Origin: Pseudidiomarina insulisalsae
Lineage (GTDB): Bacteria; Pseudomonadota; Gammaproteobacteria; Enterobacterales; Alteromonadaceae
NCBI RefSeq assembly: GCF_003987065.1
Contig: NZ_PIPY01000010.1
Coordinates: 1 to 64,000, forward strand
DNA: 64,000 bases
Direction: 5' to 3'
Shown here: positions 29,318-37,727 of the stretch, one piece after another
How positions within the stretch are numbered: the stretch's first letter is position 1
Layout: every line of letters begins with the position of its first letter
Position numbers and translations under genes: made by a program
Notes under the pieces: generated by a model
The model's database searches: none
Told to the model about the DNA's origin: nothing
Seen by the model: only the letters and a program-made list of their open reading frames with translations

Positions 29318-31344
29318 AAAGCGTATCCGACTTTCCCCACGAGATCATCGAGGAGGAGAATGTCTGGATCCCGGTCGGCGATGGCCTGAAGCTGGCCGCG
29401 CGTATCTGGCGCCCAAAGGATTCAGGCGACGATCCGGTGCCGGTGATCCTGGAATACATTCCCTATAGAAAGCGCTTCGGTTCGACCGTGCGCGACGAGA
29501 TCACGCACAAATACCTCGCCGGGCACGGCTATGCCTGTGTTCGCCTGGACATTCGGGGCAGCGGGGAGTCCGAGGGCGTGCTGACTGACGAGTACCTGCA
29601 GAGCGAGCTCGATGACGGCGTGGCTGCCATCCACTGGCTGGCTGAGCAGGACTGGTGCGATGGCAATGTCGGAATGATGGGCATCAGCTGGGGCGGGTTC
29701 AACGGTCTGATGATCGCGGCGATGCAGCCCGAACCGCTCAAGGCCATCGTTACGGTCTGCTCCAGTGACGACCGCTATGCCGACGACATCCACCACATGG
29801 GCGGCACGCTGTTGGGCGACAATCTCTCCTGGGCTGGCGTCATGTTCTCTTACAACACCATGCCGCCCGATCCCGCGCTAGTGGGGGACCGCTGGAAGGA
29901 CATGTGGATGGAGCGCCTGAAAGGTAGCGGACTGTGGCTGAAGACCTGGCTGCAGCATCAGCGCCGCGACAGCTACTGGCGGCACGGCTCAGTTTCTGAG
30001 CATTACGGCGACATCAAGATCCCGGTCTTCGCAGTCTCAGGGTGGGCCGACGGCTATACCAATACCGTCTTCCGCCTCATGGAAAATCTCGACGTGCCGC
30101 GTAAGGGCCTCGTCGGGCCCTGGGGTCACACCTATCCGCATATCGGCAGCCCCGGGCCGGCCATCGACTTTCTCGGCGAGCTTCTCGATTGGTGGGATCA
30201 CTGGTTGAAAGGCAAGGACCGCGGCATGGACGACGAGAACATGCTATGCGCCTACATGCAGGACTCCGCCCCGCCCAACCCTCAGTACAAATACCGCAAG
30301 GGCCGCTGGGTGGTCGAGGCTGAATGGCCGAGCCCGGATATCGAGCCTCGCGCTTACACCTTCGGGACCGGACGCCACCTCATCGCAGAGAATAGCGGGG
30401 AGGAGACCGGGGAGGTAGGCATGAAAGTCCAGTCCCCGGTCACGCTGGGACTGTTCGCCGGCAAATGGTGTTCCTACGCCAACGGGCCGGATCTCGCCGG
30501 TGACCAGCGTTCCGAGGACGGCGGCGGACTGATCTTCCAGACTCACGAGCTGGAAGAGGACGTGGAGATTCTTGGTCAGCCGGTCGTCGAACTCGAGTTG
30601 GAGAGCGACCAGCCGCTCGCCATGGTCGCGGTGCGCCTGTCGGATTTCTTGCCCGACCATCAAATCACGCGCGTCACCTACGGAATGCTCAACCTCACCC
30701 ATCGTGACAGTCGCCAGCACCCCGAATTACTGGAACCGGGCAAGCGCTACAGGGTCAAGGTGCCCTTGAACCACATCGCCCAACGCTTCGAGAAGGGCCA
30801 CCGAATTCGGGTTTCGGTATCCACCGTCTACTGGCCAATGGCTTGGACCCCACCGGAATCGACCAAACTCACGGTCTATACGGGCAAGAGCCGGATCATC
30901 CTGCCCTGCCGCACGAAAAATATCGGCGGTGAGGAGGAGGCAAGCTTTGATCCGCCGGTCTGCGCGCATCCGCCTTCGACCACCGTGTACGAACCGGGCG
31001 CGCATCGCTGGCTGGTCCATCGCGATCTTGCTGACCAGCGCTCCGAACTGGAGGTCATCGATGATCGCGGCCTATTCCGGTTCGACGATATCGACCTGAC
31101 GGTCGGCACCCATGCGGTGGAGAAATATTCAGCCGTCACGGGCGATTTCACCAGTGTAAGGGGGACAACCGAGTGGATCCGGACACTCCAGCGCGACGAC
31201 TGGAAGATCAAGACCCGGACCTATACCTGCCTGACCTCGGACGCGAATAATTTCTACATCCGCGCCGAACTCGATGCCTATGAAGGCGACACGCGGGTGT
31301 GCTGCTTTAGCTGGGACGAAACGATCCCGCGCGACCATATTTGA
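29314..31344 (+). CDS. CocE/NonD family alpha/beta hydrolase (S15 X-Pro dipeptidyl-peptidase-like)
   Basis: A 676-residue hydrolase without a signal peptide. The alpha/beta domain has the nucleophile Ser125 in GISWGGFN and predicted partners Asp246 (SGWADGYTN) and His272 (WGHTYPH). The C-terminal half is the jelly-roll domain of X-Pro dipeptidyl-peptidases and CocE, containing LSDFLPDHQITRVTYGMLN and RVKVPLNHIAQRFEKGHRIRVSVS. The family cleaves amide or ester bonds (Xaa-Pro peptides, cocaine, glutaryl-amides). An extra segment after about residue 580 is beyond the usual domain. Translation is coupled to the ATP-grasp gene, so it may act on the ligase product. Base composition is GC-rich relative to neighbours. 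Confidence 0.88.
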   Translation: MKSVSDFPHEIIEEENVWIPVGDGLKLAARIWRPKDSGDDPVPVILEYIPYRKRFGSTVRDEITHKYLAGHGYACVRLDIRGSGESEGVLTDEYLQSELDDGVAAIHWLAEQDWCDGNVGMMGISWGGFNGLMIAAMQPEPLKAIVTVCSSDDRYADDIHHMGGTLLGDNLSWAGVMFSYNTMPPDPALVGDRWKDMWMERLKGSGLWLKTWLQHQRRDSYWRHGSVSEHYGDIKIPVFAVSGWADGYTNTVFRLMENLDVPRKGLVGPWGHTYPHIGSPGPAIDFLGELLDWWDHWLKGKDRGMDDENMLCAYMQDSAPPNPQYKYRKGRWVVEAEWPSPDIEPRAYTFGTGRHLIAENSGEETGEVGMKVQSPVTLGLFAGKWCSYANGPDLAGDQRSEDGGGLIFQTHELEEDVEILGQPVVELELESDQPLAMVAVRLSDFLPDHQITRVTYGMLNLTHRDSRQHPELLEPGKRYRVKVPLNHIAQRFEKGHRIRVSVSTVYWPMAWTPPESTKLTVYTGKSRIILPCRTKNIGGEEEASFDPPVCAHPPSTTVYEPGAHRWLVHRDLADQRSELEVIDDRGLFRFDDIDLTVGTHAVEKYSAVTGDFTSVRGTTEWIRTLQRDDWKIKTRTYTCLTSDANNFYIRAELDAYEGDTRVCCFSWDETIPRDHI

Positions 31345-31447
31345 GGATACCCATCAGAAGCACATGGAGAAAAGGGAATAAGATCGCTCGGCAAATTACC
31401 GACGGGCGGTCACCTGGCAAAACTTGGCAGTTTTACGCTTAAATCCA

Positions 31448-32368
31448 CTAAAAATAGGTTTTATTAATCTGCTCAGCAATTTTTATCATGCCCAACTGCA
31501 TGTCATCGATGAACTCATGCAGCTCTTGTTGCTCCAGGCACTGCGGCTTGCCATCGACGAGCTGCGTTTCTAACTTCTCAGTGGCTTCGACCGCTTTTTC
31601 ATGGCGTGGCAGCTCTTCTAGTAAAGCTTTTACCTGATGCAGGGTGTGCAGCAGTGACCGCGGGAAACGCGGTTCGAGTAATAAAAATTTCAGCACATCA
31701 GGGCGGTTGATGCGCAGTCGTACTTTCTGGCGGTACATCTGATATGCCGACATGGACTTCAGTACGCTCATCCATTGAATATTCTCAAAGGTGGACTGAT
31801 CACCGTCAAGCTCGGGCAGTAGCGATGCCGAGCGCACGTCGATAATGCGGGTGGTCATGTCGCCACGTTCAAGATTGCGGCCAAGACGTATAAAAGCATA
31901 GCCTTCATCGTGGGTCATAATACCGGCCAGGGTGCCGGTAATGGTTTGATTGGCGCGGATGACGCCACTCAGAGCCTCATAGCGGCGTCGGCGCCCTAAC
32001 AGAGCCTGGCGGTTTTGCATCGCCGACAGGTATAAGCCGTTGACTTGCTCCCAGATCTCCGACGGAATGATCTCCCTTACGGTGCGAGCATTCTCACGCG
32101 CTTGGGTGAGTGAGTTAATAATCGAGCCCGGATTTTCTTTGTCGGTGACAAGATATTTCACCACACTGGCTTCATCGGCCTTGTCATAGCGCTCGTAAAA
32201 GCCATCGCGGCCGGAGAGAATATCGATAATCGGCTCCCAGCCCAGCTTAACCGTAGTGGGAAGATCCATTAACAGGTGCGAGTTGACGTTAATCAAACGC
32301 GCGGTGTTTTCGGCGCGCTCCAGATACCGTGCCATCCAGAACATATTACTTGCAACGCGTGACAACAT
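31448..32368 (-). CDS. alpha-E domain protein (DUF403)
   Basis: A 306-residue all-helical protein of the alpha-E family, starting with the hallmark MLSRVASNMFWMARYLERAENTAR and carrying further family stretches (ARENARTVREIIPSEIWEQVN, YAFIRLGRNLERGDMTTRIIDVR). These proteins occur next to circularly permuted ATP-grasp enzymes and are thought to support a peptide- or amide-forming system; no activity is proven. It starts two bases after the ATP-grasp stop, so the two are one operon. In many genomes a transglutaminase-like gene follows; here it is missing. Confidence 0.92.
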   Translation of the reverse strand: MLSRVASNMFWMARYLERAENTARLINVNSHLLMDLPTTVKLGWEPIIDILSGRDGFYERYDKADEASVVKYLVTDKENPGSIINSLTQARENARTVREIIPSEIWEQVNGLYLSAMQNRQALLGRRRRYEALSGVIRANQTITGTLAGIMTHDEGYAFIRLGRNLERGDMTTRIIDVRSASLLPELDGDQSTFENIQWMSVLKSMSAYQMYRQKVRLRINRPDVLKFLLLEPRFPRSLLHTLHQVKALLEELPRHEKAVEATEKLETQLVDGKPQCLEQQELHEFIDDMQLGMIKIAEQINKTYF

Positions 32369-32370
32369 GA

Positions 32371-33822
32371 TTAAGCCTCCATATCCACTATCCAGGTGTC
32401 CTTACTGCCACCGCCCTGCGACGAATTGACCACAATGGAGCCTTTGCGTAGGGCAACGCGGGTCAGGCCACCGGTGGTGACCTTGATATCTTTGCCGCTT
32501 AAAATAAAGGGGCGCAGATCGAGATGCCGCGGTTCAGCCTTGGTTTCGACCAGCGTTGGCGCGGTAGAGAGCATCAACATTGGCTGCGCCACATAATTTC
32601 GCGGGTCGCGGCGGATCAGGCGCTTAAATTTTTCGCACTCGGCTTTGCTCGCGTGCGGACCTATCAGCATGCCGTAACCACCGGATTCATTGGCCGGCTT
32701 GACCACCATCTTATGAATATTTTCAATAACGTAATCGCGGTCCTCTTTATTAATGCACTTGTAGGTAGGTACATTCGGAATACTTGGCTCTTCATTGAGG
32801 TAATAGCGAATAATTTCGGGCACAAAGGCGTAAACCACTTTATCGTCGGCGACACCTGAGCCCGGCGCATTGGCCAGCGCTACCTTGCCAGCTTTCCAGG
32901 CGCGCATCAGGCCGGGTACACCGAGCATCGAGTCGGGATTAAACACCTCGGGGTCAAGAAAGTGATCATCAATACGGCGGTAAATAACATCCACCCGCGC
33001 AGGGCCCTCAATGGTGCGCATGTAAACCACATTATCGTCATCGACAAATAAGTCGCTGCCCTCAACCAGCTCGGCGCCCATCTGTTGGGCAAGGTAGGCG
33101 TGTTCAAAATAGGCCGAGTTGTAGATACCTGGGGTCAGTACAACAATTTCCGGGTGCTCGATGTCGCGCGGCGACAGCTGCGAGAGCATGTCGTACAGGT
33201 GAGACGGATAATCGTCTACCGGTAAAATGCTGTATTGCTCAAACATTTCCGGGAAGACGCGCTTCATCACCTTGCGATTTTCAAGCATATAGGAAACCCC
33301 TGAGGGTACGCGCAAATTGTCCTCCAGCACGTACACAGTACCGTCACTGTCGCGAACCAGGTCCGAACCGCAGATATGCGCCCAGATGCCTAATGGCGGA
33401 TGTACGCCTTTACACTCAGGTAAGAAGTTCTTCGACTTTTTCAGCAGCTCTTCGGGGAACACGCCGTCTTTGACAATTTTTTGCTCGTTGTAAAGATCGT
33501 CTATAAACATGTTCAGCGCTTTCACCCGCTGCTTTAAACCTTTTTCAATCTGCAGCCATTCTTGCTTGTCGATAATGCGCGGGATGATATCGAAGGGCCA
33601 GTCACGGTCGATGGAGCCTTCATCTTCATGGTACACCCGAAAACTGATGCCCATGACATGTATGGCAGACTCGGCAGCAACCTTAAATTCTTCCAGGTCA
33701 TTGTCGGTCAGGCTGCGCAAATAGCCACAAATAATCTCGGCTGCGGCGCGCGGCTTTCCTGCAGCTCGCAGCAGTTCATCGTAAAGATTGGTAGTTTTGT
33801 AACTTCCCCAACGAATGGTCAT
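32371..33822 (-). CDS. circularly permuted ATP-grasp ligase (CP_ATPgrasp)
   Basis: A 483-residue enzyme of the circularly permuted ATP-grasp group. Family sequences include LLRAAGKPRAAAEIICGYL, VYVLEDNLRVPSGVSYMLENR, DVIYRRIDDHFLDPEVFNPDSMLGVPGLM and MVVKPANESGGYGMLIG, the last holding the ATP-binding lysine and glycine loop. It probably ligates an amino group to a peptide or other carboxylate; the substrate is not known. I start at the ATG at 33822, with AGAGG about nine bases upstream; an in-frame start at 33879 would run past the promoter below. First gene of the two-gene operon with the alpha-E protein. Confidence 0.92.
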   Translation of the reverse strand: MTIRWGSYKTTNLYDELLRAAGKPRAAAEIICGYLRSLTDNDLEEFKVAAESAIHVMGISFRVYHEDEGSIDRDWPFDIIPRIIDKQEWLQIEKGLKQRVKALNMFIDDLYNEQKIVKDGVFPEELLKKSKNFLPECKGVHPPLGIWAHICGSDLVRDSDGTVYVLEDNLRVPSGVSYMLENRKVMKRVFPEMFEQYSILPVDDYPSHLYDMLSQLSPRDIEHPEIVVLTPGIYNSAYFEHAYLAQQMGAELVEGSDLFVDDDNVVYMRTIEGPARVDVIYRRIDDHFLDPEVFNPDSMLGVPGLMRAWKAGKVALANAPGSGVADDKVVYAFVPEIIRYYLNEEPSIPNVPTYKCINKEDRDYVIENIHKMVVKPANESGGYGMLIGPHASKAECEKFKRLIRRDPRNYVAQPMLMLSTAPTLVETKAEPRHLDLRPFILSGKDIKVTTGGLTRVALRKGSIVVNSSQGGGSKDTWIVDMEA

Positions 33823-33851
33823 ACACGACGTCCTCTGTTGTTCTGCTAACC

Positions 33852-33879
33852 TAATTAAAGATAGTGGCAAATGCGTCAA
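33852..33879 (-). promoter_or_regulatory. promoter of the CP-ATP-grasp / alpha-E operon
   Basis: On the minus strand TTGACG (33879-33874) and TAATTA (33857-33852) are 16 bases apart. It points away from the Anbu promoter 28 bases further right, so the two halves of the locus are expressed divergently from one short region. Confidence 0.5.
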
Positions 33880-33906
33880 AAAGACAAAAAACTGTTGCTT
33901 TTGGTT

Positions 33907-33934
33907 TTGAACTGCATTGCAAATACGCTACATT
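33907..33934 (+). promoter_or_regulatory. promoter of the Anbu peptidase gene
   Basis: TTGAAC (33907-33912) and TACATT (33929-33934) with a 16-base spacer. Transcription would begin near 33941, about 32 bases before the GTG start at 33973. This argues against any start upstream of it. Confidence 0.5.
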
Positions 33935-33972
33935 CGGAAGAAGTTTCGCTTGCTCACCGGGGAGAGTATTTA

Positions 33973-34713
33973 GTGACTTATTGTTTGGCAATTCATGTGA
34001 ATAACGGCTTGGTCTTTGCCTCTGACTCGCGAACTAACGCGGGTGTCGATTACGTGGCAACTTACAGTAAAATGTTTCGCTTTGTCTGGCCCGGCGAGCG
34101 CAGTGTGGTGTTATTGACCGCGGGCAGCCTCGCGACTTCGCAAGCGGTGGTTAACGCCATCAAATCCGATCTAGAAGACCCTGACGCATCGTTTAATCTG
34201 CGCAAAGGTAAACACCTCTATGATCTGGCCAGCTATATTGGCGGATTAAGCCAAAAAGAACAGCAACAGCATGCGCAGGCACTGGAGAAGAGTAACGCCA
34301 GCCCGGAGGCCAGCTTTATTATCGGCGGGCAAATTGCCGGTAAAGCCTGTGAGGCCTACATGATTTACCCGCAGGGCAACTATATTAGTGCCTCGGAAGA
34401 CACGCCGTATTTGCAGATTGGCGAAAACAAATACGGCAAACCCATATTAGATCGCATCATCGCTCCCGACACCTCACTGGAAGATGCGGCGCGATGCGCG
34501 ATGATCTCAATTGACTCTACAGTGCGCAGTAATATCAGTGTAGGGTTGCCTCTTGAGCTCGCTATTTACACGAACGACAGCCTGGACGAGCCCTGGCACA
34601 ACAAATATCGTGCACTAAGCCCCATGTATAAGTCCATGCAAAAGCAATGGAATGAGGGTTTGCGGCAGGCATTCTCAGGCCTGCCAAGGTTCGACTGGGA
34701 AAAAGAAGATTAA
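33973..34713 (+). CDS. Anbu family proteasome-like peptidase
   Basis: A 246-residue Ntn-hydrolase of the Anbu (ancestral beta subunit) family, related to HslV and the 20S proteasome. From the GTG start it reads MTYCLAIHVNNGLVFASDSRTNAGVD, so removal of Met exposes Thr2 as the N-terminal nucleophile; the conserved SDSRTNAG motif and later GGQIAGKACEAYMIYPQGN are present. GGGGAG lies eight bases before the GTG, and a promoter lies within the 102-base frame extension upstream, so the start is well supported. It is divergent from the CP-ATP-grasp/alpha-E operon with which Anbu usually co-occurs. Its stop overlaps that of the metallopeptidase. Confidence 0.92.
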   Translation: MTYCLAIHVNNGLVFASDSRTNAGVDYVATYSKMFRFVWPGERSVVLLTAGSLATSQAVVNAIKSDLEDPDASFNLRKGKHLYDLASYIGGLSQKEQQQHAQALEKSNASPEASFIIGGQIAGKACEAYMIYPQGNYISASEDTPYLQIGENKYGKPILDRIIAPDTSLEDAARCAMISIDSTVRSNISVGLPLELAIYTNDSLDEPWHNKYRALSPMYKSMQKQWNEGLRQAFSGLPRFDWEKED

Positions 34714-35801
34714 GTGCCGTTGCGACAGGCCGCGCAGATCACTTTGTCGACAAAGCGCAACTTATCCAGTGCCAGACTGGAAAAGACAAACGGGTAAGCG
34801 TCGCCGTGTCCCATACTGCGGTTAAGTGCGTTTAGCATCCCGGTTAAGCGCACCCAGTCATCATACAGCTGATTAAAATGCGCCGTGGTTTGCTCCGGCC
34901 TCGTCGGCGGTAACTGCTGAAGCGGATTAATAACCGGATGAGCTGAGACACTAAAGTCATAGTCACTGGCGGTCTCAAGGGTATCCACCATGTGCAGGTA
35001 GTGCGCCCAGGTTTCTGCCCAGTCTTCCCAGGGGTGCATGCTTGCGTAAGCACTTACCCACACTTTGTGCCAGTCTGGCGCGGGCCCCTCTCGATAGTAG
35101 TTTTGTAAGGCCAGCGTGTAGTCGAGCCGCTCGTCACCAAACAGCGCCCGAAACTCCTCCAGCCACGGGCTGTTGTGGATGAGCCTGTCCCAGTAGTAAT
35201 GACCTGACTCGTGGCGAAAGTGGCCCAGCAAGGTGCGGTATTGCTCGTTCATCTGCTCGCGCATCTGCACGCGTGCACTGGCTCTTGCTTCTTTTAGGTT
35301 GAGCGTGATCACACCGGCGTTGTGGCCGGTGGTAACAAAGCTTTTGACCGTAAGCTCATTCCCGTATTCGTCTTCGGTCTGATCTTCGAGAAACTCAAAA
35401 GCCAGACCATGTTCGGGATCTTCTTGCTGCGAGCGTACTGGTAATCCCAATTTGAACAAAGTGTACAGCAAGCGCCGTTTGGCTTGCTCCATGCGTGCCC
35501 AAAGCCTGCGGTTGCCGCGTATATCAAGGTTTGGAATGGTTCGGGTTAATGCACAGGAGGTACAAAATTCACCCGTGTCTTCCACTGGAATCATCCAGTT
35601 GCATACATCCTGCACGACATAGTTCTGGCATGGACGGTAGCGTTTACCATTGAGTGCTGCCAACCAGGTGCCATCTTGCTCACGGTTAAATGCGCTGAGC
35701 TTATTCTCCTCGGGTATGAAACCAAGCATGCGCCCGCACGCTACACACTGAGTGTTAGCGAAATAAAGCGTGTTTCCACACTGGCACGAGAAGGTGAGCA
35801 T
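34710..35801 (-). CDS. putative zinc metallopeptidase with N-terminal zinc ribbons
   Basis: A 363-residue protein. The N-terminus has a zinc ribbon of CxC and CxxC pairs (SCQCGN, CVACGRML), followed by another cysteine set around FCTSCALTRTIPN. The catalytic zinc motif is HESGH in LLGHFRHESGHYYWDRLI, with a downstream glutamate in WAETWAHYLHM. This is the pattern of the putative zinc-binding metallopeptidase family found near alpha-E / CP-ATP-grasp genes. No signal peptide is seen, so it acts in the cytoplasm. It converges on the Anbu gene with a four-base stop overlap. Confidence 0.87.
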   Translation of the reverse strand: MLTFSCQCGNTLYFANTQCVACGRMLGFIPEENKLSAFNREQDGTWLAALNGKRYRPCQNYVVQDVCNWMIPVEDTGEFCTSCALTRTIPNLDIRGNRRLWARMEQAKRRLLYTLFKLGLPVRSQQEDPEHGLAFEFLEDQTEDEYGNELTVKSFVTTGHNAGVITLNLKEARASARVQMREQMNEQYRTLLGHFRHESGHYYWDRLIHNSPWLEEFRALFGDERLDYTLALQNYYREGPAPDWHKVWVSAYASMHPWEDWAETWAHYLHMVDTLETASDYDFSVSAHPVINPLQQLPPTRPEQTTAHFNQLYDDWVRLTGMLNALNRSMGHGDAYPFVFSSLALDKLRFVDKVICAACRNGT

Positions 35802-35987
35802 TGTATAGTTCTCCCGACATTTACGAGCAACGCATCTTTTTTAGTTCTACTTCAGCAACTAACTTAGCATGTTCGTGAGCAAAACGAAGCTAATAGGAGT
35901 GAAAGCCGCTGGCATTATCAGTAGTTTATACCATGCTTAAACGAATAAAGTTTAAACGGGTGTGCGCGGTAAACAGGGGAGGACGTC

Positions 35988-36890
35988 ATGCGGGTTGTAG
36001 CAGCCTTAGGGGGAAATGCTGTTTCGCCAAGAGGCGAAAAACTCACCGCTGAGAAACAACGAGAAAATATAAAAGGAGCGGTACAGGCGCTGGTAAAAAT
36101 TGTGCGTGCGGGTCATGACCTGGTCATTACCCATGGGAATGGTCCGCAAATCGGTCTGCTAGCATTACAAAATGATGCCTACGACCGAAATAACAGTTTC
36201 CCGCTCGACATTTTGGGCGCTGAGTCGGAAGGGATGATCGGTTATATGCTGGAGCAGGAACTGGAAAGTGAGCTAGGTGAGGAACCTGAAGTCGCCACTG
36301 TTTTGACGCAAATTGCCGTGGTTGAGGATGATCCCGCCTTTGCTGATCCGCACAAGTTTGTTGGCCCGGTTTATGACGAGGAGCAGGCACAGCAGTTGAA
36401 AGATGAGCGGGGCTGGTCGATTGCGAAAGATGGCGACAAGTGGCGCCGCGTAGTGCCGTCACCTGCGCCACAGAAAATTCTTGATTTGAAAGTCTTGCAG
36501 TTACTGGTTGCCCACAAGATTATCCCTATTTGCATTGGCGGTGGCGGTATACCCGTCGTACAGCATTCTGATGGTAGCTATCATGGGGTTGAAGCAGTCA
36601 TTGATAAAGATGCGGCGAGCGCCTTATTGGCCCGCCAACTCGATGCCGACGCGTTATTACTGCTGACGGATGTCGCAGCCGTTTACGAAAATTATGGCAG
36701 TTCTGAGCAAAAAGCGATCGCGCATATGACGGTTGCAAAGGCGCAAAATTTCGATGCCCCCGCAGGTTCCATGGGGCCAAAAATTCAAGCCGCGGCAGAG
36801 TTCGCGCAGCATGGAGATTTTAGCGTTATTGGCTGTTTGGACGACGCGCTGGCCATGCTGGAGCACCGTGCTGGTACCTGTATCCGATAA
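35988..36890 (+). CDS. arcC: carbamate kinase (orphan)
   Basis: A 300-residue amino-acid-kinase-fold enzyme that interconverts carbamoyl phosphate plus ADP with carbamate plus ATP. Motifs are VAALGGNAVSP at the N-terminus, VITHGNGPQIG, the carbamate-kinase insertion with KFVGPVYDEEQA and VVPSPAPQKI, ICIGGGGIPVV, VIDKDAASALLA and the C-terminal GSMGPKIQAA. No arginine deiminase or ornithine carbamoyltransferase gene is in the window, so it is not in an arc operon; it may use carbamoyl phosphate from another source. A strong GGGGAGGA precedes the ATG. Confidence 0.93.
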   Translation: MRVVAALGGNAVSPRGEKLTAEKQRENIKGAVQALVKIVRAGHDLVITHGNGPQIGLLALQNDAYDRNNSFPLDILGAESEGMIGYMLEQELESELGEEPEVATVLTQIAVVEDDPAFADPHKFVGPVYDEEQAQQLKDERGWSIAKDGDKWRRVVPSPAPQKILDLKVLQLLVAHKIIPICIGGGGIPVVQHSDGSYHGVEAVIDKDAASALLARQLDADALLLLTDVAAVYENYGSSEQKAIAHMTVAKAQNFDAPAGSMGPKIQAAAEFAQHGDFSVIGCLDDALAMLEHRAGTCIR

Positions 36891-37018
36891 GTCATTTCCG
36901 CTGCTTTTTTCGCTTGTCTGTTAATAAGGTGTTGTGTACGCTCATGACATTCTTCTCGCTGAGGATAGGGGTCTTCTGGCGTGTTGCCTCAAAGCTTACT
37001 TGAAAAGGAATTATCATA

Positions 37019-37720
37019 GTGAAATACAGTGTTATTGCGATTGCTCTTTTGCTGTCGGGTTGTGCAGCCACCCAGAACCAGCAACCGCAGGAAGTTGCCT
37101 CCCAGGTGAGTCCTCTCGTACAACATCTTGATCGTGGTGTCGAAGCCTTGTCGGCAGGTGACATGCAGCTAGCCGGCAGCGCGATCGATCAAGCCCTGGC
37201 ACTGTGTGCGAAAGAGCTGGAAGGTAATGAGCAACGTTATTATGCGTCCCGCGGCATGGCGGAGTCGATGTTTTACATGCTGATGGCCGCCCAGAGCGGC
37301 GCGGATGCGGTAGACATTGATACGAGCTGCGGCGATGCGTTGTATTTACGAACCTATATCAGTGTTGAGCAGGGCGATATTGATCAGGCCGAGCGCCTGA
37401 TACGCCAGGCGTTAGAGCTGTCGCCGGCAAATGCCATGTATTTGGCAGAGTTAGGCCACATCTATCACCTTAAGCGGGACTGGAAAGGTGCGCTTGATGT
37501 CTTTACTAAAGCGGAGTCTTATGCCCTGGCATACTCGCCTGAGCACCGCAAAGTTGAAGAGCTCGGGCGGGCAAAACGAGGTATGGGATTTAGCCTGATT
37601 GAACTTGGCCAACTTGATGAAGCCGAGGCAAAATTTAAAGAGTGTTTAGAGCTGAATAAGCAGGATCTCAACGCGTTACAGGAACTTGAGTATATTAAAC
37701 AGTTGCGTAGTCAGGGGTAG
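37019..37720 (+). CDS. TPR-repeat lipoprotein
   Basis: A 233-residue lipoprotein starting with GTG. The short signal peptide ends at LLLSGC. The mature protein has tetratricopeptide helices, clearest in ALYLRTYISVEQGDIDQAERLIRQALELSPANAMYLAELGHIY and the next two repeats (about residues 105-225), where it should bind a partner protein. It contains two more cysteines (ALCAKEL, SCGDA). AAGGAA lies eight bases before the start. The patatin gene follows after seven bases, so they share a transcript. Function unknown. Confidence 0.82.
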   Translation: MKYSVIAIALLLSGCAATQNQQPQEVASQVSPLVQHLDRGVEALSAGDMQLAGSAIDQALALCAKELEGNEQRYYASRGMAESMFYMLMAAQSGADAVDIDTSCGDALYLRTYISVEQGDIDQAERLIRQALELSPANAMYLAELGHIYHLKRDWKGALDVFTKAESYALAYSPEHRKVEELGRAKRGMGFSLIELGQLDEAEAKFKECLELNKQDLNALQELEYIKQLRSQG

Positions 37721-37727
37721 GCGATTA

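Noticed and set aside
27833-31447. Integrative element using the tRNA-Ile2 3' end as attachment site
   Set aside because: No integrase gene and no direct repeat of the tRNA 3' end was found on the right side of the acquired pair.
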